DNA of 64,000 nt from Microbacterium sp. Root166 (GTDB taxonomy: Bacteria > Actinomycetota > Actinomycetes > Actinomycetales > Microbacteriaceae): positions 248,823 to 312,822 of the forward strand of contig NZ_LMGL01000001.1 of NCBI RefSeq assembly GCF_001427145.1, read 5' to 3'. Made by a program: the position numbers and the translations under genes. Each line of letters begins with the position of its first letter. Position 1 is the first letter of the stretch. The notes under the pieces are model-generated. The model worked only from the letters and a program-made list of their open reading frames with translations, did not search any database and had not been told where the DNA came from. This document shows, in pieces, positions 17,047-25,035 of the stretch.

Positions 17047-18042
17047 GTGACCATCGCTGCGCACGCCCCCTCGCTCGACGACCTCCTCGCGACCGCCCGG
17101 GTGGTGAGCCTTCCGCTGGTCACGCGGTTCCGCGGCATCGACGTCCGCGAGGCGATGGTGTTCGAGGGGCCCGAAGGCTGGACCGAGTTCTCGCCGTTCC
17201 CCGAGTACGCCGACGAGGAAGCGGCCACGTGGCTGGCAGCGGCGATCGACTACGGATGGATGCCGCAGCCCGCGCTCCTCCGTTCGGAGATCGCCGTCAA
17301 TGCCACCGTGCCGGCCGTGGCCGCGGCATCCGTCCCCGACGTGCTCGCCCGCTTCGACGGGTGCCGCACGGCGAAGGTCAAGGTCGCGGAGGCGGGTCAG
17401 CGGCTCGCCGACGACGTCGCCCGCGTGGCCGCGGTGCGGGCAGCCATGGGCCCGGAAGGGCGCGTCCGGATCGACGCGAACGGGGCGTGGAACGTCGATG
17501 AGGCCGAGCACGCGATCCACGCGCTGGCGGAGTTCGACCTCGAATACGCCGAGCAGCCGTGCGCGAGCGTCGAGGAGCTGGCCGAACTGCGCCGCCGTGT
17601 GAAGTACATGGGCATCCCGATCGCCGCCGACGAGAGCGTGCGCAAGGCCGCCGACCCGATCGCGGTCGCACGAGCGGGTGCGGCCGACCTGCTGGTGATC
17701 AAGGCGCAGCCGCTCGGCGGAGCCCGGCGCGCGCTGGAGATCGTCGCCGAGGCGGGGCTGCCCGCGGTGGTCTCGAGCGCGTTGGACACGTCGATCGGGC
17801 TCGCAATGGGCCTCGCGCTCGCCGGCGCACTGCCGAACCTCGAGTACGACTGCGGGCTCGGCACAGCGGCGCTGCTCGCGGCCGACGTGGTCTCAGAGCC
17901 CCTCGTGCCCCGTGGCGGAGTGCTGCGGGTCGGACGGGTCAGCGCCGACCCGGCACTGCTCGAGGCGCACGCGGCGAGCGCGGAGCGTCGCGACTGGTGG
18001 ATCGAACGACTTCGCCGCTGCCACGCCGTGCTCAGCGCGTAG
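17047..18042 (+). CDS. menC: o-succinylbenzoate synthase
   Basis: A 331-residue enolase-superfamily enzyme that dehydrates SHCHC to o-succinylbenzoate in menaquinone synthesis. The catalytic set is visible: KxK at Lys110/Lys112, metal ligands Asp143 (RIDANGAWN), Glu169 (YAEQPC) and Asp195 (ADES), and Lys219 (VIKAQPLGG). The GTG start follows CATGAT (17035-17040) by six bases, compatible with a leaderless promoter. It lies 12 kb from menB/menE but on the same side of the window, as in other actinobacteria where the pathway is scattered. Confidence 0.93.
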   Translation: MTIAAHAPSLDDLLATARVVSLPLVTRFRGIDVREAMVFEGPEGWTEFSPFPEYADEEAATWLAAAIDYGWMPQPALLRSEIAVNATVPAVAAASVPDVLARFDGCRTAKVKVAEAGQRLADDVARVAAVRAAMGPEGRVRIDANGAWNVDEAEHAIHALAEFDLEYAEQPCASVEELAELRRRVKYMGIPIAADESVRKAADPIAVARAGAADLLVIKAQPLGGARRALEIVAEAGLPAVVSSALDTSIGLAMGLALAGALPNLEYDCGLGTAALLAADVVSEPLVPRGGVLRVGRVSADPALLEAHAASAERRDWWIERLRRCHAVLSA

Positions 18043-18063
18043 CGACGAGTTCCTGCCGAAAGC

Positions 18064-18106
18064 GCACGAACGACGAGACCCCGGATGCGGCGCCCGTCGT
18101 TCGTGC
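18064..18106. repeat. 11-bp perfect inverted repeat
   Basis: GCACGAACGAC (18064-18074) and its inverted copy (18096-18106) surround a 21-base loop, 22 bases after menC ends. It is one of several hairpins in this window whose arms contain GCACGAACG-like or ACTCGCA-like words. Confidence 0.5.
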
Positions 18107-18111
18107 ACTCT

Positions 18112-18139
18112 GGGCCGCCCTTCGAGGAGGGGGCGGCCC
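18112..18139. terminator. Bidirectional terminator between menC and tetR
   Basis: A 9-bp perfect GC stem, GGGCCGCCC (18112-18120) pairing with 18131-18139, with a ten-base loop. It sits between the convergent menC and tetR genes, four bases from the tetR stop, and should stop transcription from both sides. Confidence 0.65.
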
Positions 18140-18143
18140 GCGC

Positions 18144-18788
18144 TCAGCGCGCGGGCGGCTCGATGAGCAGCTGCGCGACGCGCGCGAGCTCCTCGTTGGT
18201 GCGGCGGCACATCTCCTCGTAGTCGAGGCCCGCCATGACCGCGCGCACCGAGGCGCCCTCCCAGACGGTGAGCATCACGCGCGCCGCCTCCTCGGCCGGC
18301 AGCCGGAACCGCAGCACGTTGGCGCGGCCGATGTCCTCGATGATCTGCGCCACGCTGCGGCGCATCTCGTCGTCCTGCGCCAGGTACGCCCGGGCCAGAT
18401 CGGGGTTGCGCAGCGCGTGGATGCGGATCTCGCTCATCAGCAGGACCCCGAGCCGGTCGTCGGCCGAGACGTCGAGCACCTGCTGGATGATCGCGAACGC
18501 GTCGGCCGGAGCGTGCTCGAACGAGCCCAGCTTCTCGAGCTCGCCCACCCGGCCGCGGACCGCGGCGACCCGCTCGCGGGCCACTCGTCCGGCGAGCTCG
18601 AGGAACAGCTCGTCCTTCGTCTCGAAGTTCGAGTAGAACGCGCCGCGGGTGAAGCCCGCGCGATCGCAGATGGCTTCGACGGATGCCGCGTCCAGCCCCA
18701 CCTCGGCGAACACCTGGGCGGCGGCATCCAGCAGTTTCTGGCGCGTGGCTTCGCGGCGGCGCGAGGTCACGGCGACGGCGTCGGTCAT
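18144..18788 (-). CDS. TetR-family repressor of the MMPL/YhgE operon
   Basis: A 214-residue TetR-type regulator. The N-terminal helix-turn-helix is typical: ATRQKLLDAAAQVFAEVGLDA, then VEAICDRAGFTRGAFYSNFETKDELF near residues 38-63. The C-terminal ligand domain is helical and has no identifiable ligand. It is divergent from the MMPL gene, and two 16-bp palindromes lie between, so it very probably represses the exporter. A GAGGAG ribosome-binding site precedes the ATG. Confidence 0.88.
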   Translation of the reverse strand: MTDAVAVTSRRREATRQKLLDAAAQVFAEVGLDAASVEAICDRAGFTRGAFYSNFETKDELFLELAGRVARERVAAVRGRVGELEKLGSFEHAPADAFAIIQQVLDVSADDRLGVLLMSEIRIHALRNPDLARAYLAQDDEMRRSVAQIIEDIGRANVLRFRLPAEEAARVMLTVWEGASVRAVMAGLDYEEMCRRTNEELARVAQLLIEPPAR

Positions 18789-18850
18789 CCGTACTCCTCT
18801 CGGCCATCTTCACACGGACTGCCCAGGTTCACTGGGCCAACCCGGCCTAC

Positions 18851-18883
18851 GATACACTCATGTATCCGATACAGCGCTGTATC
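18851..18883. promoter_or_regulatory. Tandem TetR operators
   Basis: Two 16-bp palindromes separated by one base: GATACA-CTCA-TGTATC (18851-18866; arms perfect) and GATACAGCGCTGTATC (18868-18883; perfect). Identical GATACA/TGTATC half-sites at a 17-base period, one and a half turns of DNA, suggest two cooperatively bound dimers on alternate faces. They lie 34-66 bases before the MMPL start and 63-95 bases before the tetR start. Confidence 0.8.
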
Positions 18884-18916
18884 GAAAATCCCTGATCCCG
18901 TCCTGCGGAGGCGCTG

Positions 18917-21763
18917 TTGTCCACCCTGCTGTATGCCCTCGGGCGCTGGTCCTACCGTCACCCGTGGCGCGTACTCGTTTCGTGGCTGCTCCTGCTCGGC
19001 ATCGCCGGCGGCGGCGCGCTGGCGTTCAACCAGGGCACCGACAACTCCTTCACGATCCCCGGCACCGAGGCCCAGGCGGGCCTCGAGCAGCTGAACCGGA
19101 CGTTCCCGCAGGTCAGCGGCACCAGCGCCCAGATCGTGATCGTCGCGGCCGACGGCGAGTCCGTCGCCGATGAGCCCTACGCCGGCGCGATCGGCGACGC
19201 CGTGGCCGAGCTCGGCGACATCGACGGCGTTCTGGGCGTCACCGATCCGTTCGACGACATGGTCTCGGGCCTGGTGAACGAGGACGAGAACGCCGCCATC
19301 GTGCGCCTGCAGTTCGACGGACAGGCCACCGACGTCACGCCCGAGTCCAAGGCCGAGCTCACCGCCGTGGCGGACGAGCTCGAGGCCGCCCTCCCCGACG
19401 ACGCGCAGGTCGCGCTCGGCGGCGACCTCTTCTCGATGTCGGTCCCCGGCATCACCATCACCGAAGGCATCGGCATCATCATCGCGCTGCTCGTGCTCAT
19501 GGTGACGTTCCGCTCGTTCCTCGTCGCGGGGCTTCCGCTGGCCACCGCCCTGGTGGGCGTGGCGCTCTCGATGGCGCTCATCCTGCTGTCCACCGCCGTC
19601 GCCTCGATCTCGTCGACCACGCCCCTGCTCGCCCTCATGCTGGGCCTCGCGGTCGGCATCGACTACGCGCTGTTCATCGTCGCGCGACATCAGGACCAAG
19701 TGCGCGGCGGGATGGACCCCGAAGAGTCCATCGCCCGCGCCAACGGCACCGCCGGCTCCGCCGTCGTCTTCGCCGGCGTCACCGTGCTGATCGCGCTCAT
19801 CGGCCTGGGCTTCGCGAACATCCCCTTCCTCACGACCATGGGCATCGCAGCCTCGGTGGCCGTCGCGATCGCGGTGGCCGTCGCCGTCACCCTGACTCCC
19901 GCGATGCTCGGCTTCATCAAGGGCCGTGTGGTGGGACGGATGCCGCGTCCCCGCCGCGTCTCGTCGCGCTCCGCTCGCTCGGGCGCTGCAGCTGAGACCA
20001 CCGAGACCGCTCCGAAGGTGAAGCGCGGCTTCGCCTCCCGCTGGGTGGGCATGGTGACCAAGCATCCGGTCGTCACGACCATCGCCGTCGTGCTCGGACT
20101 CGGCATCCTCGCGATCCCCGCATCGAGCCTGGCCCTGGCGCTCCCGAACGCCGGTGTGCAGCCGGAGTCGTCGCAGGCGCGCGTGAGCTACGACCTCGCC
20201 GCCGAGCACTTCGGCCCCGGCTTCAACGGGCCGCTGATCATGACGGGCACCATCGTCACCTCCAATGACCCGCTGGGCCTGATGGAGGACCTCGCCGCCG
20301 AGGTCGAGGACGTGCCCGGCGTCAAGGAGGTCGCCCTCGCGACCCCGAACGAGACGGCCGACACCGGCATCATCCAGGTGATCCCGACGACCGCGCCCGA
20401 CGATCCCGCCACGGCCGAGCTCGTCCGCGAGCTGCGCGAACTGGCGCCGGAACTGGCCGACGAATACGGCGTCGATCTCACCGTCACCGGCTTCACCGCC
20501 GTGGCGATCGACATCTCCGACCGGCTCGGCGCGGCGCTCGTGCCGTTCGGCATCTTCGTGGTCGGGCTCTCGTTCATCCTGCTGATGATCGTGTTCCGCT
20601 CGATCGCCGTGCCGCTCACCGCGGCCCTCGGCTACCTGCTGTCGGTCACCGCGGCCTTCGGCGTCGTCGCCGCCGTCTTCGAGTGGGGCTGGTTCGCCGA
20701 CCTCCTCCACGTCGCCCGCACCGGGCCCGTGATCAGCTTCATGCCGATCGTGCTCATGGGCGTGCTGTTCGGCCTCGCCATGGACTACCAGGTGTTCCTC
20801 GTCTCGCGCATGCGAGAGGACTACGTCCACGCCGTGCGCCGCCAGGGCTTCAGCGACCGAGCCACCTCGGTCGACGCCATCCGCTCCGGCTTCACCGCGT
20901 CCGCGCGCGTCGTCACGGCTGCCGCGTTCATCATGTTCGCCGTCTTCGCGGCGTTCGTGCCCGAGGGCGACGCGTCGATCAAGCCGATCGCGCTCGGCCT
21001 CGCCGTGGGCATCGCGATCGACGCGTTCCTGGTGCGCATGACACTGATCCCGGCGCTCATGGCGCTGCTCGGCGAGAAGGCGTGGTGGATGCCGCGCTGG
21101 CTCGAGCGGATCCTCCCGCGCGTCGACATCGAAGGCGAGGCGGTCGAGCGCGAGATCGCCCTCACCGACTGGCCCGAGCCGAACACCACGGCCGTCGTCG
21201 TCGGCGAGGACGTCGCGGTGCGCGCGGACGGCGGCACCGCCGGCGACGTGTCGCTCGTCGAGGACGCCACCTTCCGCGTCGAGGACGGCGGGACGCTCAT
21301 CGTCACGGGCGACCCTCGCGCGGCTCGCGCGTTCGCGCTGCTCGTGGCAGGCCGGCTCGCGCCGAGCGACGGTCGTGTCCGCATCGCCGGGCACCTCCTG
21401 CCCGAGCGCGCGGCATGGGTGCGGGCTCACGTCGGGGTCGCGCTGCTCTCGGGCTCGGACGACCGCGTCGGCGAGCTCCGCCGTGCCCTCAGCGGGCGGG
21501 CGAGCCTCGTCGTGATCGACGGCCTCGACACGTTCGACGCCGCCGAGCGCGACCAGGCCGCGGCGCTGCTGAGGGATGCCGAGGCCGCCCTCCGCGCACG
21601 GCCGGACGCGGCATCCTCCCGCCTGACCGTCGTCGCGACCGCGAAGGCCGACGGTCCGGCGCTCTCCCTCCTCGCCGACGCACACCGACCCGACGTGACC
21701 TCGCTCACGCTCCGGTCGGGCTCGGCGCCCGCTTCCACCACCGTCTCCGAGGTGAACGCATGA
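18917..21763 (+). CDS. MMPL transporter with degenerate ABC-ATPase-like tail
   Basis: A 948-residue RND-superfamily MMPL exporter. Residues 1-735 hold the usual two halves: one helix, a periplasmic domain, five helices, repeated, with GIDYALF and AMDYQVF as the paired motifs of helices 4 and 10. Unusually, residues 756-940 resemble an ABC ATPase: ADGGTAGDVSLVEDATFRV, then GDPRAARA at 798-805 where Walker A should be (no Lys), LAGRL-like APSDGRVRIAGHLL, and VVIDGLD at 865-871 in place of Walker B (Glu replaced by Gly869). It can hardly hydrolyse ATP. Start is TTG with GGAGG six bases before. It overlaps yhgE by ATGA and a 25-base repeat lies at residues 347-355. Confidence 0.85.
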   Translation: MSTLLYALGRWSYRHPWRVLVSWLLLLGIAGGGALAFNQGTDNSFTIPGTEAQAGLEQLNRTFPQVSGTSAQIVIVAADGESVADEPYAGAIGDAVAELGDIDGVLGVTDPFDDMVSGLVNEDENAAIVRLQFDGQATDVTPESKAELTAVADELEAALPDDAQVALGGDLFSMSVPGITITEGIGIIIALLVLMVTFRSFLVAGLPLATALVGVALSMALILLSTAVASISSTTPLLALMLGLAVGIDYALFIVARHQDQVRGGMDPEESIARANGTAGSAVVFAGVTVLIALIGLGFANIPFLTTMGIAASVAVAIAVAVAVTLTPAMLGFIKGRVVGRMPRPRRVSSRSARSGAAAETTETAPKVKRGFASRWVGMVTKHPVVTTIAVVLGLGILAIPASSLALALPNAGVQPESSQARVSYDLAAEHFGPGFNGPLIMTGTIVTSNDPLGLMEDLAAEVEDVPGVKEVALATPNETADTGIIQVIPTTAPDDPATAELVRELRELAPELADEYGVDLTVTGFTAVAIDISDRLGAALVPFGIFVVGLSFILLMIVFRSIAVPLTAALGYLLSVTAAFGVVAAVFEWGWFADLLHVARTGPVISFMPIVLMGVLFGLAMDYQVFLVSRMREDYVHAVRRQGFSDRATSVDAIRSGFTASARVVTAAAFIMFAVFAAFVPEGDASIKPIALGLAVGIAIDAFLVRMTLIPALMALLGEKAWWMPRWLERILPRVDIEGEAVEREIALTDWPEPNTTAVVVGEDVAVRADGGTAGDVSLVEDATFRVEDGGTLIVTGDPRAARAFALLVAGRLAPSDGRVRIAGHLLPERAAWVRAHVGVALLSGSDDRVGELRRALSGRASLVVIDGLDTFDAAERDQAAALLRDAEAALRARPDAASSRLTVVATAKADGPALSLLADAHRPDVTSLTLRSGSAPASTTVSEVNA
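19956..19980 (+). repeat. 25-base coding repeat, copy in MMPL gene
   Basis: A 25-base stretch matching (24 of 25) the complement of 27339-27363 inside ccdA. Here it encodes VSSRSARS in the cytoplasmic loop between helices 6 and 7 of the MMPL protein. In both genes the same frame is read. The element resembles a short dispersed repeat built on CTCGTCTCGCTCCGCTCGC, common in such genomes. Confidence 0.65.
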
Positions 21764-23754
21764 CCCTCCACATCGAACGCGCGCGCTCGCGCCGGCCCGT
21801 CACCTGGCTGACGATCCTCGGCGTGCTGCTGCTCCCCGTCGTGATCGGCGGCATCCTCGTCGCCGCGCTGTACAACCCGGTCGAGCGTCTCGACGGCCTG
21901 CAGGCCGCCATCGTGAACGAGGACGAGGCGGTCGACATCGACGGCCAGCTCGTGCCCCTCGGCCGCCAGCTGACCGCCGGCCTCGTCGAAGGATCGGACG
22001 AGCAGCCAAGCAACCTGACCTGGACCATCTCGAACGCCGACGACGCGGCGGAGGGCCTCGCCGACGGCACCTACACGGCCGTCATCACGATCCCCGAGAA
22101 CTTCTCGGCCGCCGCGACCTCGACCCGTCCGGGCGAGACGCCGGAGCGCGCCACCATCGAGGTGCAGACGCCGCCGGACAGCCTGATCGTCGACGACGCC
22201 ATCACTGCTCAGGTGACGACGGCGGCGGCATCCCTCATGGGAGACCAGCTGTCGCAGGTCTACCTCGAGAACGTGTTCCTCGGCTTCACGACCCTCGGCG
22301 ACCAGCTCGGCGAGGCCGCCGCCGGAGCGAGCGACCTCGCAGACGGGGCCGGCCAGGCCGGCGACGGCGCACAGGCCCTTGCCGACGGCTTCCCGCAGCT
22401 CTCGAGCGGTGCGAGCGGCCTCGCCGACGGCGCCGGCGCGCTGCAGAGCGGGCTGGGAACGATCGCGAGTGGAACACGGGATGCCGCGTCCGGCGCCTCG
22501 CAGCTCGCAGCCGGGCTGAACCAGGGGGCCGCCGGACTCGAAGCCACCGGGCTCGTGCCGGCTCAGCTGACTCAGGCCGCGGGTGGCGCCGCTGCGTTGA
22601 CCGGTGCGGCTGCGACGTCGGCGAAGGCGGCTTCGGACAGTCTCCAGACCCTCGCAGACTCGTGCACCCAGTCCGAGGCGTTCTGCGATCAGCTCGACGC
22701 GGCCGCGGCTTCTGCCGCCACGGCGTCCGGGGCGTTGAACGGCGACGGCACGCAGCAGAACCCCGGTGCCGTGGCGCTGACGGCAAGCACGTCGGCGGGT
22801 CTGACGCAGCTCAACAGCGAGGGAACCGCGAAGTTCGCCGCGCAGTTCCGCACGATCGCGGGCAACGTAGCGGCGCTCGGCGGCGGGCTCACGCAGCTCG
22901 CGAGCGGCGTCGACCAGTCCGCGGCCGGCGCCGGCCAGCTCTCATCGGGAGCGTCGCAGCTCGCGGGCGGGCTCGACGAGGCCGGCACGGGTGCGACCTC
23001 GCTCGCCGATGGCGTCGCGGCCATCGCTGACGGAACGGCGACGCTCGCGGACGGCCTGGATCAGGCATCCACCGCCCTGCCCTCCTACACCGACACGGAG
23101 GCCTCGAGCCTCGCCGACGTGGTCGCGAACCCGGTCGCCGCAGACGGCGTCGGCACGTCGCTGTTCGGCGCCTCGGCCATCCCGCTCCTGTCGATGCTGG
23201 CGCTGTGGTTCGGCGGCCTGGGCACCTACATCGCCGTCCAGGCAGTCTCGCGCCGGGCGCTCACCGCGCGCGAGCCCTCGGCACTGCTGGCGCTCCGCGC
23301 CTTCGCGCCGGGCGCCGCGATCGGCGCCGCGCAGGGCCTGCTCGTCGCGGGAGTCGTGCAGCTGGCCGCCTCGTACGAGTGGGGTCAGTGGTGGGCGTTC
23401 GCCGGCGTGAGCGTCGTGGCGGGCATCGCGTTCGCCGCAGTGAACCAGGCGCTGGTCGCCGTCTTCGGCGGCGCGGGCCGCTGGGTCTCCGCTCTGATCG
23501 GCGTGCTCGCCGTAGCCGCCGGAGTCGTGTCGACCGTGCCGGGCGCGCTGTCCGGCCTTGCGGGACTCATGCCCACTTCGCCCGCCTACGCGGGAATGGT
23601 GTCCGCGCTGACGGAGACCCCCGGCGTCGGCGCGGCGCTGGCCGGCCTCACCATATGGGCGGTCCTGTCATTCGGGGCCACCGTGCTGGCCGTCGTGCGC
23701 CGCCGCACCACGTCGGCGCGCGCACTGCTGACGGCCGTGCCCGCCGCGGCCTGA
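21760..23754 (+). CDS. YhgE/Pip family membrane protein
   Basis: A 664-residue protein of the YhgE ('phage infection protein') type. One N-terminal helix (about residues 15-37) is followed by a large extracellular region of about 430 residues. It contains many G-A-x-x-L-x-x-G repeats (xxxLxxG), typical of the family, and a pair of cysteines near residues 305-312. Five or six C-terminal helices of ABC-2-permease character close the protein. The ATG overlaps the MMPL stop, so both are made together under TetR control. No intact ABC ATPase is encoded beside it. Substrate unknown. Confidence 0.8.
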   Translation: MTLHIERARSRRPVTWLTILGVLLLPVVIGGILVAALYNPVERLDGLQAAIVNEDEAVDIDGQLVPLGRQLTAGLVEGSDEQPSNLTWTISNADDAAEGLADGTYTAVITIPENFSAAATSTRPGETPERATIEVQTPPDSLIVDDAITAQVTTAAASLMGDQLSQVYLENVFLGFTTLGDQLGEAAAGASDLADGAGQAGDGAQALADGFPQLSSGASGLADGAGALQSGLGTIASGTRDAASGASQLAAGLNQGAAGLEATGLVPAQLTQAAGGAAALTGAAATSAKAASDSLQTLADSCTQSEAFCDQLDAAAASAATASGALNGDGTQQNPGAVALTASTSAGLTQLNSEGTAKFAAQFRTIAGNVAALGGGLTQLASGVDQSAAGAGQLSSGASQLAGGLDEAGTGATSLADGVAAIADGTATLADGLDQASTALPSYTDTEASSLADVVANPVAADGVGTSLFGASAIPLLSMLALWFGGLGTYIAVQAVSRRALTAREPSALLALRAFAPGAAIGAAQGLLVAGVVQLAASYEWGQWWAFAGVSVVAGIAFAAVNQALVAVFGGAGRWVSALIGVLAVAAGVVSTVPGALSGLAGLMPTSPAYAGMVSALTETPGVGAALAGLTIWAVLSFGATVLAVVRRRTTSARALLTAVPAAA

Positions 23755-23780
23755 CACCTGGGCCGCTCTAGCGCTGCAGA

Positions 23781-23822
23781 TTCCTGCGAGTGCTGCGTCG
23801 CAAGACGCGGCACTCGCAGGAA
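23781..23822. terminator. Terminator hairpin after yhgE
   Basis: A 19-bp stem (23781-23799 with 23804-23822, one G-U-capable mismatch) capped by a GCAA tetraloop. It lies 27 bases after the yhgE stop, between convergent genes. It is strong enough to terminate both transcripts. Confidence 0.75.
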
Positions 23823-23879
23823 ACTGGCGCTCGCATGCACCGAGCTCAGCCGAGCAATCCCCTGGTCGCAAGGGAAACG

Positions 23880-23905
23880 GTCACATGCCCGATCTGGCAT
23901 GTGAC
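23880..23905. terminator. Terminator hairpin after ccsB
   Basis: A perfect 10-bp stem, GTCACATGCC (23880-23889) with 23896-23905, and a six-base loop, 12 bases beyond the ccsB stop. Paired with the yhgE hairpin, it insulates the two convergent operons. Confidence 0.6.
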
Positions 23906-23917
23906 GCGAGATCCGCG

Positions 23918-25030
23918 TCAGCTCAGGCCGGAGTAGGCGTGGAGGCCCTTGAAGAACATGTTCACGATCGTGAAGTTGAACATGACCGCGGTGAAGCCGA
24001 TGATCGACAGCCAGGCCGACCGCGACCCGCGCCAGCCGCGCGTCGCACGGGCGTGGATGTAGCCGGCGTAGAGCACCCAGACCACGAACGTCCAGACTTC
24101 CTTGGTGTCGAAGCCCCAGTAGCGACCCCACGCGTCGTTGGCCCAGATGGAGCCGGCGATGAGCGTGAAGGTCCAGAAGATGAAGCCGAGGATCGCGAAC
24201 CGGTACGCCAGCGACTCGAGGGCGTCGGCGCCGGGCAGCGTGCCGAGGAAACGGGGTCCGCTCTTCGGCGGAGCGGTCCCCACGCCCCCTCCAGGCGCCG
24301 CTGACGCGTCGCCGGGAGCCTCCGGGCGCGTGGGCCCAGCCGCGGACGCGGCCTCAGCCTCGACCTCGGCCGCCGCGGTGATCCGGCGCTCGCGCCGCGC
24401 CTGCATGAGCTGCAGCACCGAGAGGCCGAACGCGAGGGCGAACAGCGCGGTGGCGAGCGAGGCGACGAAGACGTGGATGACGAGCCACACCGACTTCAGC
24501 GGATCCATCAGGGGCACGATCTCGACGTAGAAGGCGAGTGTCGCGCCGCCGAGGAGCACCACGACCAGACCGGTGATGAAGGTGCCCAGGAAGCGCAGGT
24601 CGTAGCGGAACAGCACGCCGAGGTAGACCGCGACGATCAGCAGCGTGCCGGTGAGGGCGAACTCGTACATGTTCGACCACGGCACGCGTCCGGCCGCGAT
24701 GCCCCGCGTGACGTCGCCTGAAAGGTGGAACAGGAATCCCAGGACCGTGAGCGAGGTGCCGATGCGCGCCCAGACCAGTCGCTGACGCTGCCCTATCGGG
24801 GCGTTGAGCGCGGCATCCGCCTTCGTCTCCTGTGCCGTCATCGACGGGATGATGCCCGCCCGGCCGGCGCCGACGAGCTCGCGCTGGGGCACCTGGGCGT
24901 CGACGGCGACCGCGCCGCGCCGCGCCAGGTCGACGGCGTATGCGATGAAGGCCAGCGCGTAGACGGCGATGGCCGTCCACACCAGCAGAACCGAGACCGA
25001 GTCCAGCGAGAGTCCAGTCGTTTCGGGCAT
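23918..25030 (-). CDS. ccsB: Cytochrome c biogenesis protein CcsB/CcsA (ResC)
   Basis: A 370-residue multipass membrane protein of the system II haem-delivery complex, partner of ResB, needed to attach haem to c-type cytochromes outside the membrane. About eight helices are seen, and the tryptophan-rich haem-handling motif reads WANDAWGRYWGFDTKEVW near residues 294-311. A low-complexity Ala/Pro/Glu insertion (about residues 223-262) separates two helices. It lies five bases downstream of resB, last gene of the operon. Confidence 0.9.
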   Translation of the reverse strand: MPETTGLSLDSVSVLLVWTAIAVYALAFIAYAVDLARRGAVAVDAQVPQRELVGAGRAGIIPSMTAQETKADAALNAPIGQRQRLVWARIGTSLTVLGFLFHLSGDVTRGIAAGRVPWSNMYEFALTGTLLIVAVYLGVLFRYDLRFLGTFITGLVVVLLGGATLAFYVEIVPLMDPLKSVWLVIHVFVASLATALFALAFGLSVLQLMQARRERRITAAAEVEAEAASAAGPTRPEAPGDASAAPGGGVGTAPPKSGPRFLGTLPGADALESLAYRFAILGFIFWTFTLIAGSIWANDAWGRYWGFDTKEVWTFVVWVLYAGYIHARATRGWRGSRSAWLSIIGFTAVMFNFTIVNMFFKGLHAYSGLS

Positions 25031-25035
25031 GATCC

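Noticed and set aside
14533..17520. A long minus-strand frame through the LLM/TreS genes and menC.
   Set aside because: Antisense to three genes with intact catalytic motifs; no independent signal.
18785..21685. A 966-codon open frame antisense to the MMPL gene.
   Set aside because: His/Asp/Glu/Arg-rich mirror frame over a well-supported transporter gene; no known domain.
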